A stretch of DNA of 64,000 nucleotides from Corticimicrobacter populi (GTDB lineage Bacteria; Pseudomonadota; Gammaproteobacteria; Burkholderiales; Burkholderiaceae_B). The position numbers and the translations under genes were made by a program. Positions 9,506 to 17,601 of the stretch are shown here, piece after piece (within the stretch, counting starts at the first letter, position 1; each line of letters opens with the position of its first letter). Below the pieces are notes generated by a model. It was not told where the DNA came from, ran no database searches, and saw nothing but the letters and a program-made list of their open reading frames with translations. The DNA is taken from NCBI RefSeq assembly GCF_003123725.1, contig NZ_QETA01000002.1, positions 372,001-436,000 of the forward strand. The letters run 5' to 3'.

Positions 9506-9820
9506 TCAGGACGACAGTTTCATCAGGACCAGGCCACTGACGATCATGATGGCTGCCAGGATGCGCATGGGCGTGGCGGGTTCGCCCAGGACCAGCAGGC
9601 CGACCACGAAGGCTCCGACGGCACCGATGCCGGTCCAGATGGTATAGGCCGTGCCCAGCGGCAAGGTCTTCATGGCGACGGCCAGCAGGCCGAAGCTGGC
9701 GATCATGGCAACGAGGGTGACGAGCGTGGGAACCAGCCGGGTGAAGCCGTGCGACTGCTTCATGGAAAAGGCCCATACGATTTCGAGGGCACCGGCAAGC
9801 GTGAGAAGGATCCAGGCCAT
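9506..9820 (-). CDS. gdx: Guanidinium exporter of the SMR family (SugE/Gdx)
   Basis: Four-helix small multidrug resistance protein of 104 residues, acting as a dual-topology dimer at the inner membrane. The essential membrane Glu is in TLAGALEIVWAFSMK (helix 1), and the sequence WAFSMKQS followed by YTIWTGIGAVGAF is characteristic of the SugE/Gdx branch, which exchanges protons for guanidinium, rather than the EmrE branch. A guanidine-II riboswitch lies in its leader (9844-9890), which independently supports guanidinium as the substrate. An AGGAGA ribosome-binding site precedes the ATG. Confidence 0.95.
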   Translation of the reverse strand: MAWILLTLAGALEIVWAFSMKQSHGFTRLVPTLVTLVAMIASFGLLAVAMKTLPLGTAYTIWTGIGAVGAFVVGLLVLGEPATPMRILAAIMIVSGLVLMKLSS

Positions 9821-9843
9821 GAGGCTCTCCTTGGATACAAGAG

Positions 9844-9890
9844 CCGGGCCGTCCCGGAGGTGATCGCCCTGAATGGGTGAGGTCGTCCTC
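9844..9890 (-). promoter_or_regulatory. Guanidine-II (mini-ykkC) riboswitch
   Basis: On the minus strand two hairpins occur in tandem, each capped by an ACGR tetraloop, the hallmark of guanidine-II: GAGG-ACGA-CCTC (9890-9879) and CCGGG-ACGG-CCCGG (9857-9844), separated by 21 nt. Stems are perfect. A -10-like TACAAT lies at 9903-9898, which would start the transcript right at the first hairpin. The second hairpin is 23 nt from the gdx start codon and close to the AGGAGA ribosome-binding site, consistent with the translational switching reported for this class. Confidence 0.93.
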
Positions 9891-9992
9891 TGTCTTTATT
9901 GTAGCCCGAGCGTGCGATCTGTGTGCAGTGCAATCCTGGCGTCGAGTTGCATGGCGTTTATATTAAAAATAAAATGTCATCATTTGAAATAT

Positions 9993-10013
9993 TGCACTTG
10001 AAAAGTGCAGGAG
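9993..10013 (+). other. Hairpin abutting the ribosome-binding site of the chemoreceptor gene
   Basis: TGCACTT (9993-9999) and AAGTGCA (10003-10009) form a perfect 7-bp stem with a GAA loop. The AGGAG ribosome-binding site (10009-10013) touches the 3' arm, 7 nt before the ATG at 10021. It could modulate translation; no ligand class is recognisable. Confidence 0.4.
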
Positions 10014-10020
10014 TCTTGAC

Positions 10021-11620
10021 ATGGAACGGCTCGGATTTCGCTCGAAAATCATTCTGCTCATGGCGGTTGCCCTGGCGGCTGTCTTTGTGCTGGCAGCCTC
10101 GGCGCTTTATCAGGAGCGTAATCTCATTATCGAGGCACGCCACAATCAGCTTGTCAGTGCAGTCCAGTCTGCCTACAGCATTGCTGCACATTACCAGCAG
10201 CAGGCTGCCACGGGCGCGATTTCACAGGAAGAGGCCCAGCGTGCCGCCCGTGAAGCGATCCGGGTCAGCCGCTATGGGGGCGAGGATGGCAAGACCGAGT
10301 ATTTCTATATCTGGCGTCCCGATATCGTCAGCGTCATGCATCCCATGAAGCCGGAGTGGGAAGGCAAGGACATGACGGGCAAGGTCGTGGATGGTACGGG
10401 CCAGGACATCATCAGGCTGATTGCGGATGCCATGCGCCGGAGTCTGGATGGACGCGTCATGGTCGATACGATGTTCGAGCGGCCTGGACAGACCGGGCTC
10501 AAGCCCAAGCAGCATTACGTCATGCTGCTCAAAGACTGGAACTGGATGATTGGCTCAGGGCTCTATACCGATGATATCGACCAGCAGATCCGTCATGATC
10601 TGCTGATGCGCTTGCTGGGCGTGCTGCTGGTGGCCGTGGTGGTGGGGGGGATCGGTTTCATGGTGGTGCGTGCGGTATTGCGCCAGATCGGTGGCGATCC
10701 TGCGCTGGCAATCGCCGCCATGGAGCGAGTCGCGGCGGGCGACCTGACGGTCACGGTGCCGGCCTCGGTACCGGGCATTGCTGGATAGCCTGATGCGGAT
10801 GGTGCAGGCGTTGCGCACTTTGGTGGGTGATGTGCGCAGTGCGACGGAGAGTATCGCGCTGGCTTCCAGCGAGATTGCGCACGGCACTCAGGATCTGGCC
10901 CAGCGCACCGAACACACGGCGGCGGATCTGCAGACCACTGCCAGCAGCATGGAGCAGATTACCAGCACGGTGCGGCAGACGGCCGATTCCTCGACGACGG
11001 CACAGCAGTTGGCGGGTGCCGCCAGTCAGGTCGCGCAGCGTGGGGGCGCGGTCGTGAATCAGGTCGTCGAGACCATGCATGCGATCCAGGATAGCAGCGG
11101 GCGCATCAATGACATCATCGGGGTGATCGACGGGATTGCCTTCCAGACCAATATCCTGGCGCTCAATGCCTCTGTCGAGGCCGCGCGGGCCGGTGAGCAG
11201 GGGCGTGGTTTTGCGGTGGTGGCCGGCGAGGTGCGCAATCTGGCGCAACGCTCTGCCAGTGCGGCCCGCGAGATCAAGACCCTGATCGTGTCGTCCAACG
11301 AACAGGTACAGTCGGGGTCGGCCCTGGTCGAACAGGCAGGCGATACCATGACGGAAATCCTGCATGGCGTGCAGCGCGTGACGGATATCGTGGGCGAGAT
11401 CCACGCCGCAACGCTGGAGCAGAGCCAGGGGATTGACCAGATCAATGCAGCCGTCGGCAGCCTGGATCTCTCGACGCATCAGAATTCGGCACTGGTGGAA
11501 GAGTCGAGTGCGGCTGCTGAAAGCCTGCGCGAGCAGGCGCAGGCGCTGGCCCATGCAGTGGCTTTCTTTCGGGTCAGTGCGGAGGATTCACGCCGGGCGA
11601 ATGTGCTGGCACTTCGGTAG
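10021..11620 (+). pseudogene. Methyl-accepting chemotaxis protein with single Cache domain, frameshifted in HAMP
   Basis: Read as one receptor of about 533 residues split by a frameshift. Part 1 (10021-10788) has an N-terminal TM helix, a periplasmic single Cache domain with EYFYIWRPD and WNWMIGSGLYTDDID, a second TM helix and the start of HAMP ([16 protein letters not shown]). It then hits TAG at 10786-10788. Part 2 (about 10778-11620) continues the HAMP exit ([17 protein letters not shown]) and a complete MCP signalling domain with hairpin tip [19 protein letters not shown]. Frame 1 moves to frame 2, which is one extra base or two missing bases. An inserted GT after GGCA at about 10774-10777 would read PGSLLDSL. 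Either a real inactivation or a sequence error. Confidence 0.85.
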
Positions 11621-11734
11621 CAACTGCGCCTGGGGGCAGGCGGATCGGTGCCAGGATACTATTCATTCGATTTCCCCTGTCTGTCCGGGGGCGTTGGTGG
11701 AGTACCGCCGTTGTCCTGCCTGCATGATAAAATC

Positions 11735-11753
11735 GCTAATGATAATTCTTCAG
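11735..11753 (+). promoter_or_regulatory. Probable Fur box upstream of the FecI-type sigma factor
   Basis: GCTAATGATAATTCTTCAG matches 13 of 19 positions of the Fur consensus, including the whole core TAATGATAAT. It lies 45 bp upstream of the sigma factor start, the usual arrangement for iron-starvation sigma genes repressed by Fur-Fe(II). Confidence 0.7.
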
Positions 11754-11797
11754 TCTATCATCCCGATGCCCTGGCGCATCCCGGCACGCTGGATTTC

Positions 11798-12298
11798 ATG
11801 CTTTCCGACGCTTCTCACCCCGTTGCGACCCTGTACGGCGATCATCACGATTGGCTGTACAAATGGCTGTGTCGGCGGATGGGGGATCGGTTCGATGCGC
11901 AAGACGTGGCACATGATACGTTCATGCGCGTGCTGGCGCGGCGCGGCGGCATCATCCTGGCCGAGCCGCGCAGTTACCTGACCACCATTGCCCATGGGCT
12001 GATGGTCGATCGCTTTCGGCGGCGGGCCATCGAGCAGGCCTATCTGGATGCCCTGGCCGTCTACCCGGAGCCGGAAACCATTTCCCAGGAGGCACATGCC
12101 ATTCTGGTCGAAACCCTGCTGGAAATCGACAGGCTGCTGTGCCGGCTCGGTGCGCGAACCCGGGATATTTTTCTGCTGGCACAGATCGAGGGGCTGAGTC
12201 AGGTCGAGATTGCGCGGCACTTGCGACTATCGCTGCCTACGGTCAAAAAGCATCTGGTGCGAGCCTATACCGAATGTCTCGTACTGGCGGCGGGGTGA
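11798..12298 (+). CDS. FecI-type ECF sigma factor (iron starvation)
   Basis: Extracytoplasmic-function sigma factor, 166 residues, expected to direct RNA polymerase to the downstream receptor gene when FecR signals ligand at the surface. Region 2 is seen as HHDWLYKWLCRRMGDRFDAQD and the -10 recognition stretch; region 4 as LLAQIEGLSQVEIARHLRLS followed by TVKKHLVRAYTEC. I chose the ATG at 11798 because upstream in-frame sequence spans the Fur box and has no sigma similarity. Its stop is 6 bp before fecR. It is homologous in type to E. coli FecI and Bordetella iron sigma factors such as RhuI; the exact signal is unknown. Confidence 0.9.
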   Translation: MLSDASHPVATLYGDHHDWLYKWLCRRMGDRFDAQDVAHDTFMRVLARRGGIILAEPRSYLTTIAHGLMVDRFRRRAIEQAYLDALAVYPEPETISQEAHAILVETLLEIDRLLCRLGARTRDIFLLAQIEGLSQVEIARHLRLSLPTVKKHLVRAYTECLVLAAG

Positions 12299-12304
12299 TC
12301 CTGG

Positions 12305-13306
12305 ATGCCCATGATGCAGCGGCCTGAAGCCACCGTTCCGTCTGCTGTCGCTCGTCCCGCACTGGAGCGTGCGGTGCTTGAGGAGGCTGCGGGCTGGCTG
12401 GTGCGTGTCCGCGAAGGGGCGTTGGATGCCGCCGAATCGCAGGCTCTGACGCAGTGGCTGGAGGTCAGCGAGCAGCATCGGCGCGCCTGGGCCCTGGCCC
12501 AGGAGATGGCTGGCCGCTTCGACAAGGTGCCGCCCGAACTGGCGCTGCCGGTATTGCGTACGCGGGGTCGCCAGCGCCGTCAGGCTGTGGGCGCGCTGGC
12601 GGCACTGATGGCTGTCGGCCTGGGTGTCGTGGCGGTACGCCGCCAGCCCGGCTGGCAGTCCGACTATGCGACTGCGACGGGCGAGCGGCGCAGTCTGGTG
12701 CTGGAGGATGGTTCCCTGCTGGAGCTCAATACCCGTACGGCGGTCGATATCCGATTCGATGCGCAGCAGCGGCTGGTCTGGCTGCATGAAGGCGAAATCC
12801 TGATCCAGACCGGGCCTGATGCGCTTGCCGGTGGCATCCACAGACCCTTTCGGGTGGGGACGCCGCACGGCAGCGTGCGGGCACTGGGAACGCGCTTCAG
12901 CGTGCGTTTGCTCGATGGAGATGCGGTGCAGGTTGCCGTCTTCGAAAAAGCGGTCGAGGTCGAGCCTGTGACCGCCATGACCCGGCCCGTGCGGGTTGAA
13001 GCGCGCCAGCAGACCCGCTGGTCGCAGTGGCAGGCCGAGCCTGTGCAGCCGGTTGCCGACAATCTGGATGCCTGGACACGCGGCATTCTGGCCGTCGTGG
13101 ACATGCGAATGGCCGATTTCCTGGAGGAAATCGGTCGCTACCATGCAGGCTATATCAGTTGCGATGCTGCGGTGGCCGACCTGCGCGTCACCGGCAGTTA
13201 TCGGCTGGATGACGTGGCGCTGTCGCTGCAGAGCCTGGCCGGCTCGCATCCGGTACAGGTACGTTTTTTGAGTCGCTATCTGGTGCGGGTGTCGTCCGTC
13301 GCCTGA
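12305..13306 (+). CDS. FecR-type transmembrane sigma regulator
   Basis: 333 residues. Cytoplasmic N-terminal segment of DUF4880 type (EAAGWLVRVREGALDAAESQA, shown in part) which binds the sigma factor, one membrane helix near residue 100 (AVGALAALMAVGLGVVAV), then the periplasmic FecR domain (RRSLVLEDGSLLELNTRTAV, GTPHGSVRALGTRFSVR) and a C-terminal STN-contacting part. In this family the periplasmic end senses the occupied TonB receptor and releases the sigma factor. It sits between the sigma gene and the receptor gene, the canonical order. Confidence 0.92.
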   Translation: MPMMQRPEATVPSAVARPALERAVLEEAAGWLVRVREGALDAAESQALTQWLEVSEQHRRAWALAQEMAGRFDKVPPELALPVLRTRGRQRRQAVGALAALMAVGLGVVAVRRQPGWQSDYATATGERRSLVLEDGSLLELNTRTAVDIRFDAQQRLVWLHEGEILIQTGPDALAGGIHRPFRVGTPHGSVRALGTRFSVRLLDGDAVQVAVFEKAVEVEPVTAMTRPVRVEARQQTRWSQWQAEPVQPVADNLDAWTRGILAVVDMRMADFLEEIGRYHAGYISCDAAVADLRVTGSYRLDDVALSLQSLAGSHPVQVRFLSRYLVRVSSVA

Positions 13307-13373
13307 GGCGAGGTCGATATTTTTTGCCCAGGGGGTTTGTGTTTCGAAGGCTTCGTTCGGCTAAGAGACAGGA

Positions 13374-13391
13374 GCGATGCACAGGCATCGC
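13374..13391 (+). other. Perfect hairpin in the fecR-receptor intergenic region
   Basis: GCGATGC-ACAG-GCATCGC forms a 7-bp stem with a 4-nt loop, 28 bp before the receptor ATG. It might separate the regulator and receptor transcripts or stabilise the receptor mRNA; there is no U-tract, so it is not a classical terminator. Confidence 0.45.
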
Positions 13392-13419
13392 ATGTCCGGG
13401 AACATCACAGGAAGCTGTA

Positions 13420-15756
13420 ATGCAAATCAAGCACGGAAATATTTCCAGAAAGAAAGAGGGGTCGGTTGCGGGGACGCCGTACAGGGCACCGCAATGGGTT
13501 GGCACGTTGTTGTGGAGCGCGCTCGTGATCGGTGGCCTGTGCAGTGCCAGCCTGCCGGTGCAGGCACAGGCGGTTGCCGCACAGGCTGCCCAGGATTACC
13601 GCATCGCGGCGGGCCCGCTGGGGCAGGTGCTGGCCGAGTTCGCCGCACAGGCAGGGGTGACGCTGTCCACAGATGCGGCACTGACGCGCGGCCTGCAAAG
13701 CCCAGGCTTGGCAGGGGGCTTCACTGTCGAGGCCGGATTTGCCCAACTGCTGGAAGGCACGCGGCTGGAGGCGCTGCGCAATGCCCAGGGGCAATATGTC
13801 CTGGTCGCGCCGGCCAGTCTGCAGCCGGTGATTGTGACCTCGACGCGTACCGAGCATGACCTGATGGATATTCCGCTGTCGGTCAGCGTAGTGGGAGGCG
13901 AAGACTTCACCCGCATGCCCAACAGCAATGTCGGTGATCAGTTGCTCGCCATCCCAGGGGTACAGCTTGGCGGGGCCAATGTGGCAGGTGACCGGCGCAT
14001 CATGATCCGTGGCCATTCTGCCGGTGCAACGTTGCTCCTGGTCGATGGTATACGCCAGCCCGAGATCCGCAATACGGCGGGTGCCGGCTTTACCATCAAC
14101 ACGGCCGATATCGAGCGTATCGAAGTGATCAAGGGGCCGGCGTCGGTGCTGTATGGCTCCGATGCGATTGGCGGTGTCATCAACATCATTACCAAGAAAG
14201 GCGGGCCGGAGCCACTGGGCGGCAGCATCGGCCTGATCGCCGACTCATCGACCGACAGCTTCGATCCTCGCCTGTCGCTGTATGGCAGCAGCCACGGCCT
14301 GTACTACCGGGTCACGGGCAGTGGCCTGAATGCCGACGACCGCAAGGCCGGCGACAACGTCACCCTCTTCAACAGCAGCTACCGGCAGCGCAGCGTGCGT
14401 GGGCTGGTCGGCTACGAGTGGGACAACGGTTCGTTGCAGTTCACGGCCGAGCGTTTCCGGGGCAGCAACAACTACACCCCTGTCATTGCCGATGCCGATG
14501 GCCGCTACCGGCCTGCCGATCCGGCCGAGCGCACCACGATCTCGGAAGTCCCCAAAAATGACCGGGATGCCTATGTGCTGGCGCTGGACATGCGCGATCT
14601 TGGGGAGAATCTGGTGGGCCTGAAGACCAATATCTACTACCAGAAACTGGACAAGGGATTCGACTATTACAGCTACAGGACCGGTGTCTACAGCGGCCGC
14701 CATCTATACCGGCACGAAGCCTGGGGCGGTTCGCTGCAGACCGATTGGGCGATGTTCGACGATCATCTGCTGTCGGTGGGCCTGGATTTCGATCATATCC
14801 GCATGGACAAGCACGATTACCTGCCCGTGCACAATGTATCGGAAGGGATATTGCGCACGACCGCGCTGTTTGCCCAGGATGAATGGAGCCTGACGCCCGA
14901 CCTGACCTTTACGGCAGGCGTGCGCCAGACCTGGATCCGGACTTCCCTGGATCGTGATACTGCCAATCCGGACCGGGTCGATAGCAAGAGCTATTCGAAC
15001 GTCGTGAGCAGCATGGGGCTGGTGTATCGGGGGATCGAGGATGTGGCCTTGCGTGCCTTGTTCTCGCAGGGCTTCAAGGCACCGAACCTGACCCAGATGA
15101 TGATCGGCTCAGGGGTGATCATTCCCAATCCCGATCTGAAACCGGAAAAATCAAACAATTTCGAACTGGGCGCGCGCTATTCCGGGCAGGACCTGAATGT
15201 TGATTTCACGCTTTACCACAGCACCTTTCGCAACGGTATTCTCAATGAGATCGTCTCGACCGGGCCGACCCGCTGGCAGGCCTACAACGTGGACCGGGCG
15301 CGCAGTTGGGGGGCAGAGCTGGCTGCCGACTATACCTTTGGGCGCAGCGGCTTTTCGGTCTACGGCAATCTGAACCTGCTGCGTTACGAAACGGAAGACA
15401 AGAACGGCTTCAAGACACGCCACAGCAGTCGTTCGCCAGCCTGGGGTACGCTGGGCGTGGGTTGGGAAAAGACCCTCAGCGGCGGACGAACCCTGTTTGC
15501 CGACTTCAATGCCATGGCCGGCAAGGGGGCCTATACGCTGCAGGCCAATGGCAACGTCAAGGACCGCACCAGTTCCTGGTACACGCTCAATACCACGGTG
15601 GGCCTCGCCGGAGGCAAGGAGCATGAGTACAGCGTAACGCTCAGCCTGCGCAACCTGCTGGATCGCAGCTACCAGATCGCCAGTCCGTTCAGTCCGTCAA
15701 GCCCACTGCCGGAGCCCGGCTTTCATGCGGTACTGGGGGTGAATGTTGCGTTCTAG
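13420..15756 (+). CDS. TonB-dependent outer-membrane receptor with STN signalling domain
   Basis: 778 residues. Signal peptide ending near QAQA; STN domain (about residues 55-105: YRIAAGPLGQVLAEFAAQAG) which talks to FecR; plug with MIRGHSAGATLLLVDGIRQP and IERIEVIKGPASVLYGSDAIGG; C-terminal 22-strand barrel ending in the required aromatic Phe (GVNVAF). A FKAPN...NPDLKPEKS element resembles the FRAP/NPDL box of haem and haemoglobin receptors, but the conserved His between the two halves is not visible, so the ligand (haem, haemoprotein or siderophore) is undecided. No periplasmic binding protein or ABC genes follow; the island boundary lies 45 bp beyond the stop. Confidence 0.9.
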   Translation: MQIKHGNISRKKEGSVAGTPYRAPQWVGTLLWSALVIGGLCSASLPVQAQAVAAQAAQDYRIAAGPLGQVLAEFAAQAGVTLSTDAALTRGLQSPGLAGGFTVEAGFAQLLEGTRLEALRNAQGQYVLVAPASLQPVIVTSTRTEHDLMDIPLSVSVVGGEDFTRMPNSNVGDQLLAIPGVQLGGANVAGDRRIMIRGHSAGATLLLVDGIRQPEIRNTAGAGFTINTADIERIEVIKGPASVLYGSDAIGGVINIITKKGGPEPLGGSIGLIADSSTDSFDPRLSLYGSSHGLYYRVTGSGLNADDRKAGDNVTLFNSSYRQRSVRGLVGYEWDNGSLQFTAERFRGSNNYTPVIADADGRYRPADPAERTTISEVPKNDRDAYVLALDMRDLGENLVGLKTNIYYQKLDKGFDYYSYRTGVYSGRHLYRHEAWGGSLQTDWAMFDDHLLSVGLDFDHIRMDKHDYLPVHNVSEGILRTTALFAQDEWSLTPDLTFTAGVRQTWIRTSLDRDTANPDRVDSKSYSNVVSSMGLVYRGIEDVALRALFSQGFKAPNLTQMMIGSGVIIPNPDLKPEKSNNFELGARYSGQDLNVDFTLYHSTFRNGILNEIVSTGPTRWQAYNVDRARSWGAELAADYTFGRSGFSVYGNLNLLRYETEDKNGFKTRHSSRSPAWGTLGVGWEKTLSGGRTLFADFNAMAGKGAYTLQANGNVKDRTSSWYTLNTTVGLAGGKEHEYSVTLSLRNLLDRSYQIASPFSPSSPLPEPGFHAVLGVNVAF

Positions 15757-15767
15757 GCGGGATGGCG

Positions 15768-15798
15768 TGCCCGGCACAGCAGGTACAGGTGCCGGGCA
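15768..15798 (+). terminator. Hairpin after the TonB receptor gene
   Basis: TGCCCGGCAC (15768-15777) pairs perfectly with GTGCCGGGCA (15789-15798) across an 11-nt loop, 12 bp after the receptor stop. No U-tract follows because the island junction begins 3 bp later. Likely the receptor terminator. Confidence 0.6.
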
Positions 15799-15801
15799 GG
15801 C

Positions 15802-15809
15802 ATGAAAAA
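15802..15809. other. Left attachment core of the island
   Basis: ATGAAAAA, the reverse complement of TTTTTCAT, the 8-bp target that I recall as used by Tn4371-family elements. The same octamer occurs at 30850-30857 beyond the integrase gene. Together they bracket about 15 kb of foreign cargo. Confidence 0.75.
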
Positions 15810-16080
15810 TGTCCGCTGTCAAGTTCTTTGTCGAACCACGCAGCGGCATGAAAGGTCTTATGGGGCAGCAGGTTAGGCCAGATTCCGGCCGCTGTGTGCG
15901 GTTGCCGCTTTTCGAGCTAGGTGCCGCATAGGCGCTTCGCGGTGGAAGGCGTAGGAGCGTCGCAGCGGGCAAGGTCGCATCGGCATCGTAGCCATGACCA
16001 GCCACAAGTCATCCTCAAAAGCGAAAGCGCAGCCCGTGGGCTGCGCTTTCATCGTGGGGGAATGATGGCTATCTGCATCG
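15810..16080. other. Left terminal non-coding segment of the island
   Basis: About 270 bp between the attachment core and DUF2274. No convincing gene on either strand. It contains the strong hairpin at 16024-16049 and otherwise unrecognised sequence; recombinase arm-type or conjugation end sequences could lie here but none can be named. Confidence 0.5.
16024..16049 (-). terminator. Terminator hairpin after DUF2274
   Basis: AAAGCGCAGCCC (16024-16035) pairs with GGGCTGCGCTTT (16038-16049), a 12-bp perfect inverted repeat located 32 bp after the DUF2274 stop in its direction of transcription. It probably ends the former trb-DUF2274 transcript. Confidence 0.65.
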
Positions 16081-16326
16081 TCAACTTGGCTTCGGAGGCG
16101 CGACCTTGCCCGCGCCTCCCTTCCTGAATCCCCGATCCCCGGCCATGAACGCCTCCAGCATGTGCGGGATCAGCGTGGCCGCATCGATCGCTTCGCCATA
16201 CGCCTGCGCGTGCAGCGCGGCGTAGCGGTCGAGGTCGGCTTTCAGGCTAGCCGGGCAAGCGAAGGTCAGCTTCGTGGATTCCGTTTTCGGCAGCGGCCCG
16301 AGCCGCAGCTTCTTGGTCGTGCTCAT
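16081..16326 (-). CDS. DUF2274 protein, relic of the trb conjugation operon
   Basis: 81 residues, starting MSTTKKLRLGPLPKTESTKL, with the conserved pattern SLKADLDRYAALHAQAYGEA and LIPHMLEAFMAGDRGF. In Tn4371-type elements and related plasmids this small protein is encoded directly after trbI; its function is unknown. The ATG overlaps a TGA (ATGA) belonging to an upstream frame that now holds only FNRGASR before the insertion sequence begins, which I read as the last residues of trbI. With the rest of the trb operon gone, it is likely an unexpressed leftover unless the insertion sequence supplies a promoter. Confidence 0.8.
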   Translation of the reverse strand: MSTTKKLRLGPLPKTESTKLTFACPASLKADLDRYAALHAQAYGEAIDAATLIPHMLEAFMAGDRGFRKGGAGKVAPPKPS

Positions 16327-16346
16327 CGAGAAGCCCCCCGGTTGAA
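16323..16346 (-). pseudogene. Probable 3' remnant of trbI
   Basis: Seven codons reading FNRGASR plus TGA, translationally coupled (ATGA) to DUF2274, cut off by the IS left end. Assigned only because trbI is the gene expected here and because the coupling is preserved; the peptide alone proves nothing. Confidence 0.35.
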
Positions 16347-16409
16347 GGGTTCTACCCCGTTAAGACGGACACTTCAGAAACGCGTCATACTGGACGTAAA
16401 GGAGTGTGA

Positions 16410-16697
16410 GTGATGAAACGCAAGAAATACAGTGCCGAATTCAAAGCGGGAGCGGTTGAACAGGTGCGCCGGTCGGATGTCAGTTGTGCCCAGGTCGCTC
16501 GGGAGTTGGGTATAGCCTCGGACTTGCTCTCTCGCTGGAAGCGGGAGGCTGATACGCAAGGCTCCAAGGCCTTTATTGGTAGTGGAGCTGCACGTGATGA
16601 GGAAGTAGTGCGACTAAAGCGGGAGTTGACCCGAGTTCAGAAGGAGAGGGATTTTTTGCGCGCAGCGGCAACGTTCTTTGCCAGGGAGTCGTCCTGA
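16410..16697 (+). CDS. IS3-family transposase OrfA
   Basis: 95 residues with the helix-turn-helix of IS3-type OrfA (YSAEFKAGAVEQV, CAQVARELGIASDLLSRWKRE) that binds the terminal repeats, followed by a leucine-zipper-like coiled coil (EEVVRLKRELTRVQKERDFL). The end of the frame contains the slippery heptamer T TTT TTG used to produce the OrfAB transposase. Confidence 0.93.
   Translation: MMKRKKYSAEFKAGAVEQVRRSDVSCAQVARELGIASDLLSRWKREADTQGSKAFIGSGAARDEEVVRLKRELTRVQKERDFLRAAATFFARESS
16652..16658 (+). promoter_or_regulatory. Slippery heptamer for -1 frameshifting in the IS
   Basis: T TTT TTG falls exactly on the codon phase of orfA (GAT TTT TTG), giving X-XXY-YYZ. OrfB lies in the -1 frame and is open across this point, so slippage here would fuse OrfA to OrfB. 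Confidence 0.7.
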
Positions 16698-16741
16698 GAT
16701 ATCAGGCCATCGAGCGTTGTCGCCATGAGTTTCCCATCCGA

Positions 16742-17557
16742 ATGATGTGTCGTTTGCTGCGGGTATCATCAAGTGGTTTTTATGACTGGTTATTGCGCCC
16801 GGTCAGCACGCGCCAGAAGGAAAACCAGCGCTTGCTCATCCTCATTCGTCAGATGCACGCAGATAGCCAAGGCGCGTTAGGGGCTCCTCGCATGCATGAA
16901 GACCTGGTGGAGCGAGGAGAGACGGCCAGCAAGAATCGCATTGCACGCTTGATGGCTGGCGATGGTCTTCAGGGCTGGCCGCGCAGAAGAAAACGGGGGC
17001 AGCGTGGGAAGCAGGAAACACCGATGCCTCAGGTCGAGAATATTCTTGCGCGAGATTTCAGTGCACAAGAGCCAGAGACCAAATGGGTGACGGATATTAC
17101 GGAGATCAAAACCGGAGAGGGCGTACTTTACTTGTGCATCGCGCTGGATCTGTACAACAAATTGGTGGTTGGCTGGTCGATGCATCACCGCCAGGATCGT
17201 CAGATGGTGATGCGTGCTGTGGAGATGGCTATTTGGCAACGCCAAGGCGTTGGCAGAGTTATTCTGCACTCGGATAGAGGTAGCCAATTTCGCAGTGGTG
17301 ACTATCAGGCGTTGCTGGTACGCAATTGGCTGATCTGCTCAATGAGTGCTGTGGGCCATTGTGGCGACAACGCGGCCTGCGAAGGATTCTTTGGCATGCT
17401 CAAACGTGAGCGAGTCAATCGCAAGACATACCGGACGATGGATGTCGCCAGGGCCGATGTATTCAACTACATTGAATGCTTCCATAATCCGCGTATGCGG
17501 CGCAGAATTGCCAAGATTGACCAGCAGTTTTCCGATCTTTTAGAGGCGTCCGTTTAA
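16742..17557 (+). CDS. IS3-family transposase OrfB (DDE integrase domain)
   Basis: 271 residues from the first ATG, but the frame is open further upstream (RYQAIERCRHEFPIRMMCRLL), as expected if it is made as an OrfAB fusion. N-terminal HTH_21-type region, then the rve integrase core with catalytic Asp in WVTDITEIKTGEG, Asp in VILHSDRGSQF and Glu in NAACEGFFGMLKRE. All three catalytic residues are present and no frame disruption is seen, so the copy could be active. Confidence 0.94.
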   Translation: MMCRLLRVSSSGFYDWLLRPVSTRQKENQRLLILIRQMHADSQGALGAPRMHEDLVERGETASKNRIARLMAGDGLQGWPRRRKRGQRGKQETPMPQVENILARDFSAQEPETKWVTDITEIKTGEGVLYLCIALDLYNKLVVGWSMHHRQDRQMVMRAVEMAIWQRQGVGRVILHSDRGSQFRSGDYQALLVRNWLICSMSAVGHCGDNAACEGFFGMLKRERVNRKTYRTMDVARADVFNYIECFHNPRMRRRIAKIDQQFSDLLEASV

Positions 17558-17601
17558 TCGGGGTAGAACCCCTTTTCACAGTTCCACAAAGGGGGATTCC
17601 G

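Larger units (their letters stand above)
16347..17571 (+). mobile_element. IS3-family insertion sequence
   Basis: About 1.2 kb bounded by inverted repeats: left GGGTTCTACCCCG at 16347-16359, and right the same 13 bases on the minus strand at 17571-17559; imperfect similarity continues for about 12 more bases. It encodes orfA and orfB in the typical -1 arrangement. The bases just outside differ (GAA on the left, CTT on the right), so no 3-4 bp target duplication is seen, suggesting recombination or deletion after insertion. Exact ends may be off by a few bases. Confidence 0.9.

Noticed and set aside
16340-17578. Target-site duplication flanking the IS
   Set aside because: Bases outside the inverted repeats do not match for 3 or 4 bp with any reasonable end assignment.
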